Source: JAFDVL01 sp031398365 (GTDB lineage: Bacteria > Acidobacteriota > Blastocatellia > RBC074). Taken from it: a DNA stretch of 6,417 nucleotides. This document shows, one piece after another, positions 5,650 through 6,417 of the stretch. The DNA lies in assembly GCA_031398365.1 (NCBI GenBank), contig JANNND010000563.1:1-6417 (forward strand). Direction: 5' to 3'. Each line of letters begins with the position of its first letter. The first letter of the stretch is position 1. The translations under genes and the position numbers were made by a program. The notes under the pieces were generated by a model, which saw only the letters and a program-made list of their open reading frames with translations, ran no database searches and was not told the DNA's origin.

Positions 5650-6345
5650 TTAAGCTTTCTGTACCTGCTTGTTGTTAACCGCTTGTCGCAGCGGTGATTG
5701 ATTGTATTGCGCCAGTAATTGCGCCGGGTCCTGATAAATGGCCACGCATCCCGCACCGCGCAATTCAATTTCCGGGAACCCCCCCGATAAGAGGCCAATC
5801 ATCGGCAAATCTATTTTTGCTGCCGCCTGCGTGTCATAAGGCGTATCACCAATGACCATGACTTCGGACGGATGCGGATTACCTGCCTTTTTGAGCGCGG
5901 CGGCGAAAATATCGGGATGTGGTTTAGAGCGCTTCGCATCATCGGATGAGGTTTCGGATTCGATCAGATCGGCAATGTTGGCGATCTCTTTGTACGTTTC
6001 AACCTCTTCGCTTTGCGCCGACGAGGCGAGCAGGATGCGTTTGCCTTCACTCAAGATGCGTTCGAACAACTCTCGCACCTGTGGCAATGGGCGCACATGC
6101 GGCATGTAATTACGTTTGAATAAATCACTGTGATACTCCTCCATCTCTTTCCCGCTCCGTTCCAATTCTTCCGCGGAGAAAAACATGGGTAGGAGTTGAT
6201 CTGCACCTTTGCCAATTTGGTGTCGCACTTCAGCAAACTCTATTTCGCGGCCAAAGTGCTTGCATGTTTCCTGCCAGGCTTGCGCGTGCAAATCAACCGA
6301 ATCTATGAGCGTTCCATCAACATCAAAAATTACTACTTCAATCAT
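5650..6345 (-). CDS. HAD-superfamily phosphatase (phosphoglycolate phosphatase / beta-phosphoglucomutase-like)
   Basis: This 231-residue protein has all four haloacid dehalogenase motifs. Motif I is FDVDGTLIDS (7-16, nucleophile Asp8, acid/base Asp10). Motif II is LLASSA (105-110). Motif III is the lysine in RSKPHPDIF (Lys141). Motif IV is GDTPYD (166-171, Asp167 and Asp171). The helical segment at about 16-85 is a C1-type cap. The protein should be a cytoplasmic Mg-dependent hydrolase of small phosphorylated metabolites. Phosphoglycolate, sugar phosphates or other phosphomonoesters are possible, and the cap does not reveal which. ATG 6343-6345 is preceded on the minus strand by AGAAGGA, with AGGA (6357-6360) 11 nt upstream. 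It is the first gene of a two-gene operon with the thiamine-binding protein, so a role in dephosphorylating thiamine or its pyrimidine precursor is a reasonable guess but is not shown by sequence. Confidence 0.9.
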   Translation of the reverse strand: MIEVVIFDVDGTLIDSVDLHAQAWQETCKHFGREIEFAEVRHQIGKGADQLLPMFFSAEELERSGKEMEEYHSDLFKRNYMPHVRPLPQVRELFERILSEGKRILLASSAQSEEVETYKEIANIADLIESETSSDDAKRSKPHPDIFAAALKKAGNPHPSEVMVIGDTPYDTQAAAKIDLPMIGLLSGGFPEIELRGAGCVAIYQDPAQLLAQYNQSPLRQAVNNKQVQKA

Positions 6346-6356
6346 AAATAAGTATG

Positions 6357-6360
6357 TCCT
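6357..6360 (-). promoter_or_regulatory. Shine-Dalgarno of the HAD phosphatase gene
   Basis: On the minus strand GGGAGAAGGA runs into AGGA, 11 nt before the ATG at 6343-6345. It supports this start, which also places motif I at the usual N-terminal position. Confidence 0.65.
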
Positions 6361-6391
6361 TCTCCCAAGTATTTATTTATCAAACCCCATG

Positions 6392-6405
6392 TCCTGCAAG
6401 CAGGA
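6392..6405. repeat. Short palindrome upstream of the HAD operon
   Basis: TCCTGC-AA-GCAGGA forms a 6-bp inverted repeat (in practice 5 bp with a 4-nt loop) 47-60 bp upstream of the HAD start. It could be an operator, the end of another small palindromic element running off the window, or chance. The 72 bp after the HAD start otherwise hold only an A/T-rich tract (6366-6383 region) that may contain the promoter. No confident -35/-10 pair can be assigned. Confidence 0.3.
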
Positions 6406-6417
6406 TGCCAGATACAG

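Noticed and set aside
6346..6417. Promoter with TTGCAG as -35 and an A/T-rich -10 upstream of the HAD gene
   Set aside because: The -10 match is poor and several alignments are equally good, so no specific promoter is called.

Overview
The window looks like part of the chromosome of a Gram-negative soil-type bacterium. Acidobacteriota (Blastocatellia-like) is my best guess. The case rests on a PEP-CTERM sorting signal, a membrane-anchored TPR protein, a Tat-exported Gfo/Idh/MocA oxidoreductase beside a Sec-exported ThuA protein, moderate GC (about 50% in non-coding parts), and intergenic spaces full of palindromes. Verrucomicrobiota or Planctomycetota remain possible. The phylum call is an inference from gene content; there is no rRNA or other marker gene here.

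Layout: (1) Bases 3 to about 149 are a GC-rich (about 66%) fragment that reads as acetoacetyl-CoA synthetase. It switches abruptly, in a different frame, to the C-terminal tail of a PEP-CTERM secreted protein (148-381, about 49% GC at its start). This is either a recombination scar or an assembly misjoin. (2) Then come a membrane-anchored TPR protein (456-1781) and, on the same strand, a secreted HPLGNF protein (1945-2745). The second matches the periplasmic N-terminal domain of extended NicO-type nickel/cobalt permeases but stops after one membrane helix. A 90-bp REPIN-like double palindrome lies between them. (3) Converging on that pair is a Tat-exported Gfo/Idh/MocA oxidoreductase (2814-4169, minus). 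It is divergent from a Sec-exported ThuA protein (4449-5255, plus). The shared 279-bp intergenic region carries an inverted repeat built of 9-bp units and a separate TTGCCA/TGGCAA palindrome. The two enzymes probably act together on a sugar in the periplasm, by analogy with ThuA/ThuB. (4) Converging on ThuA is a two-gene minus-strand operon: a HAD-family phosphatase (5650-6345) followed by a small MTH1187/YkoF-type thiamine-binding protein (5335-5640). The stop codon of the first gene overlaps the Shine-Dalgarno of the second.

No CRISPR array, tRNA, rRNA, transposase or phage gene was seen. The most unusual material is non-coding: almost every intergenic gap holds its own palindrome, and two of these (1825-1914 and 4222-4311) look like short non-autonomous dispersed elements or multi-site regulatory structures.
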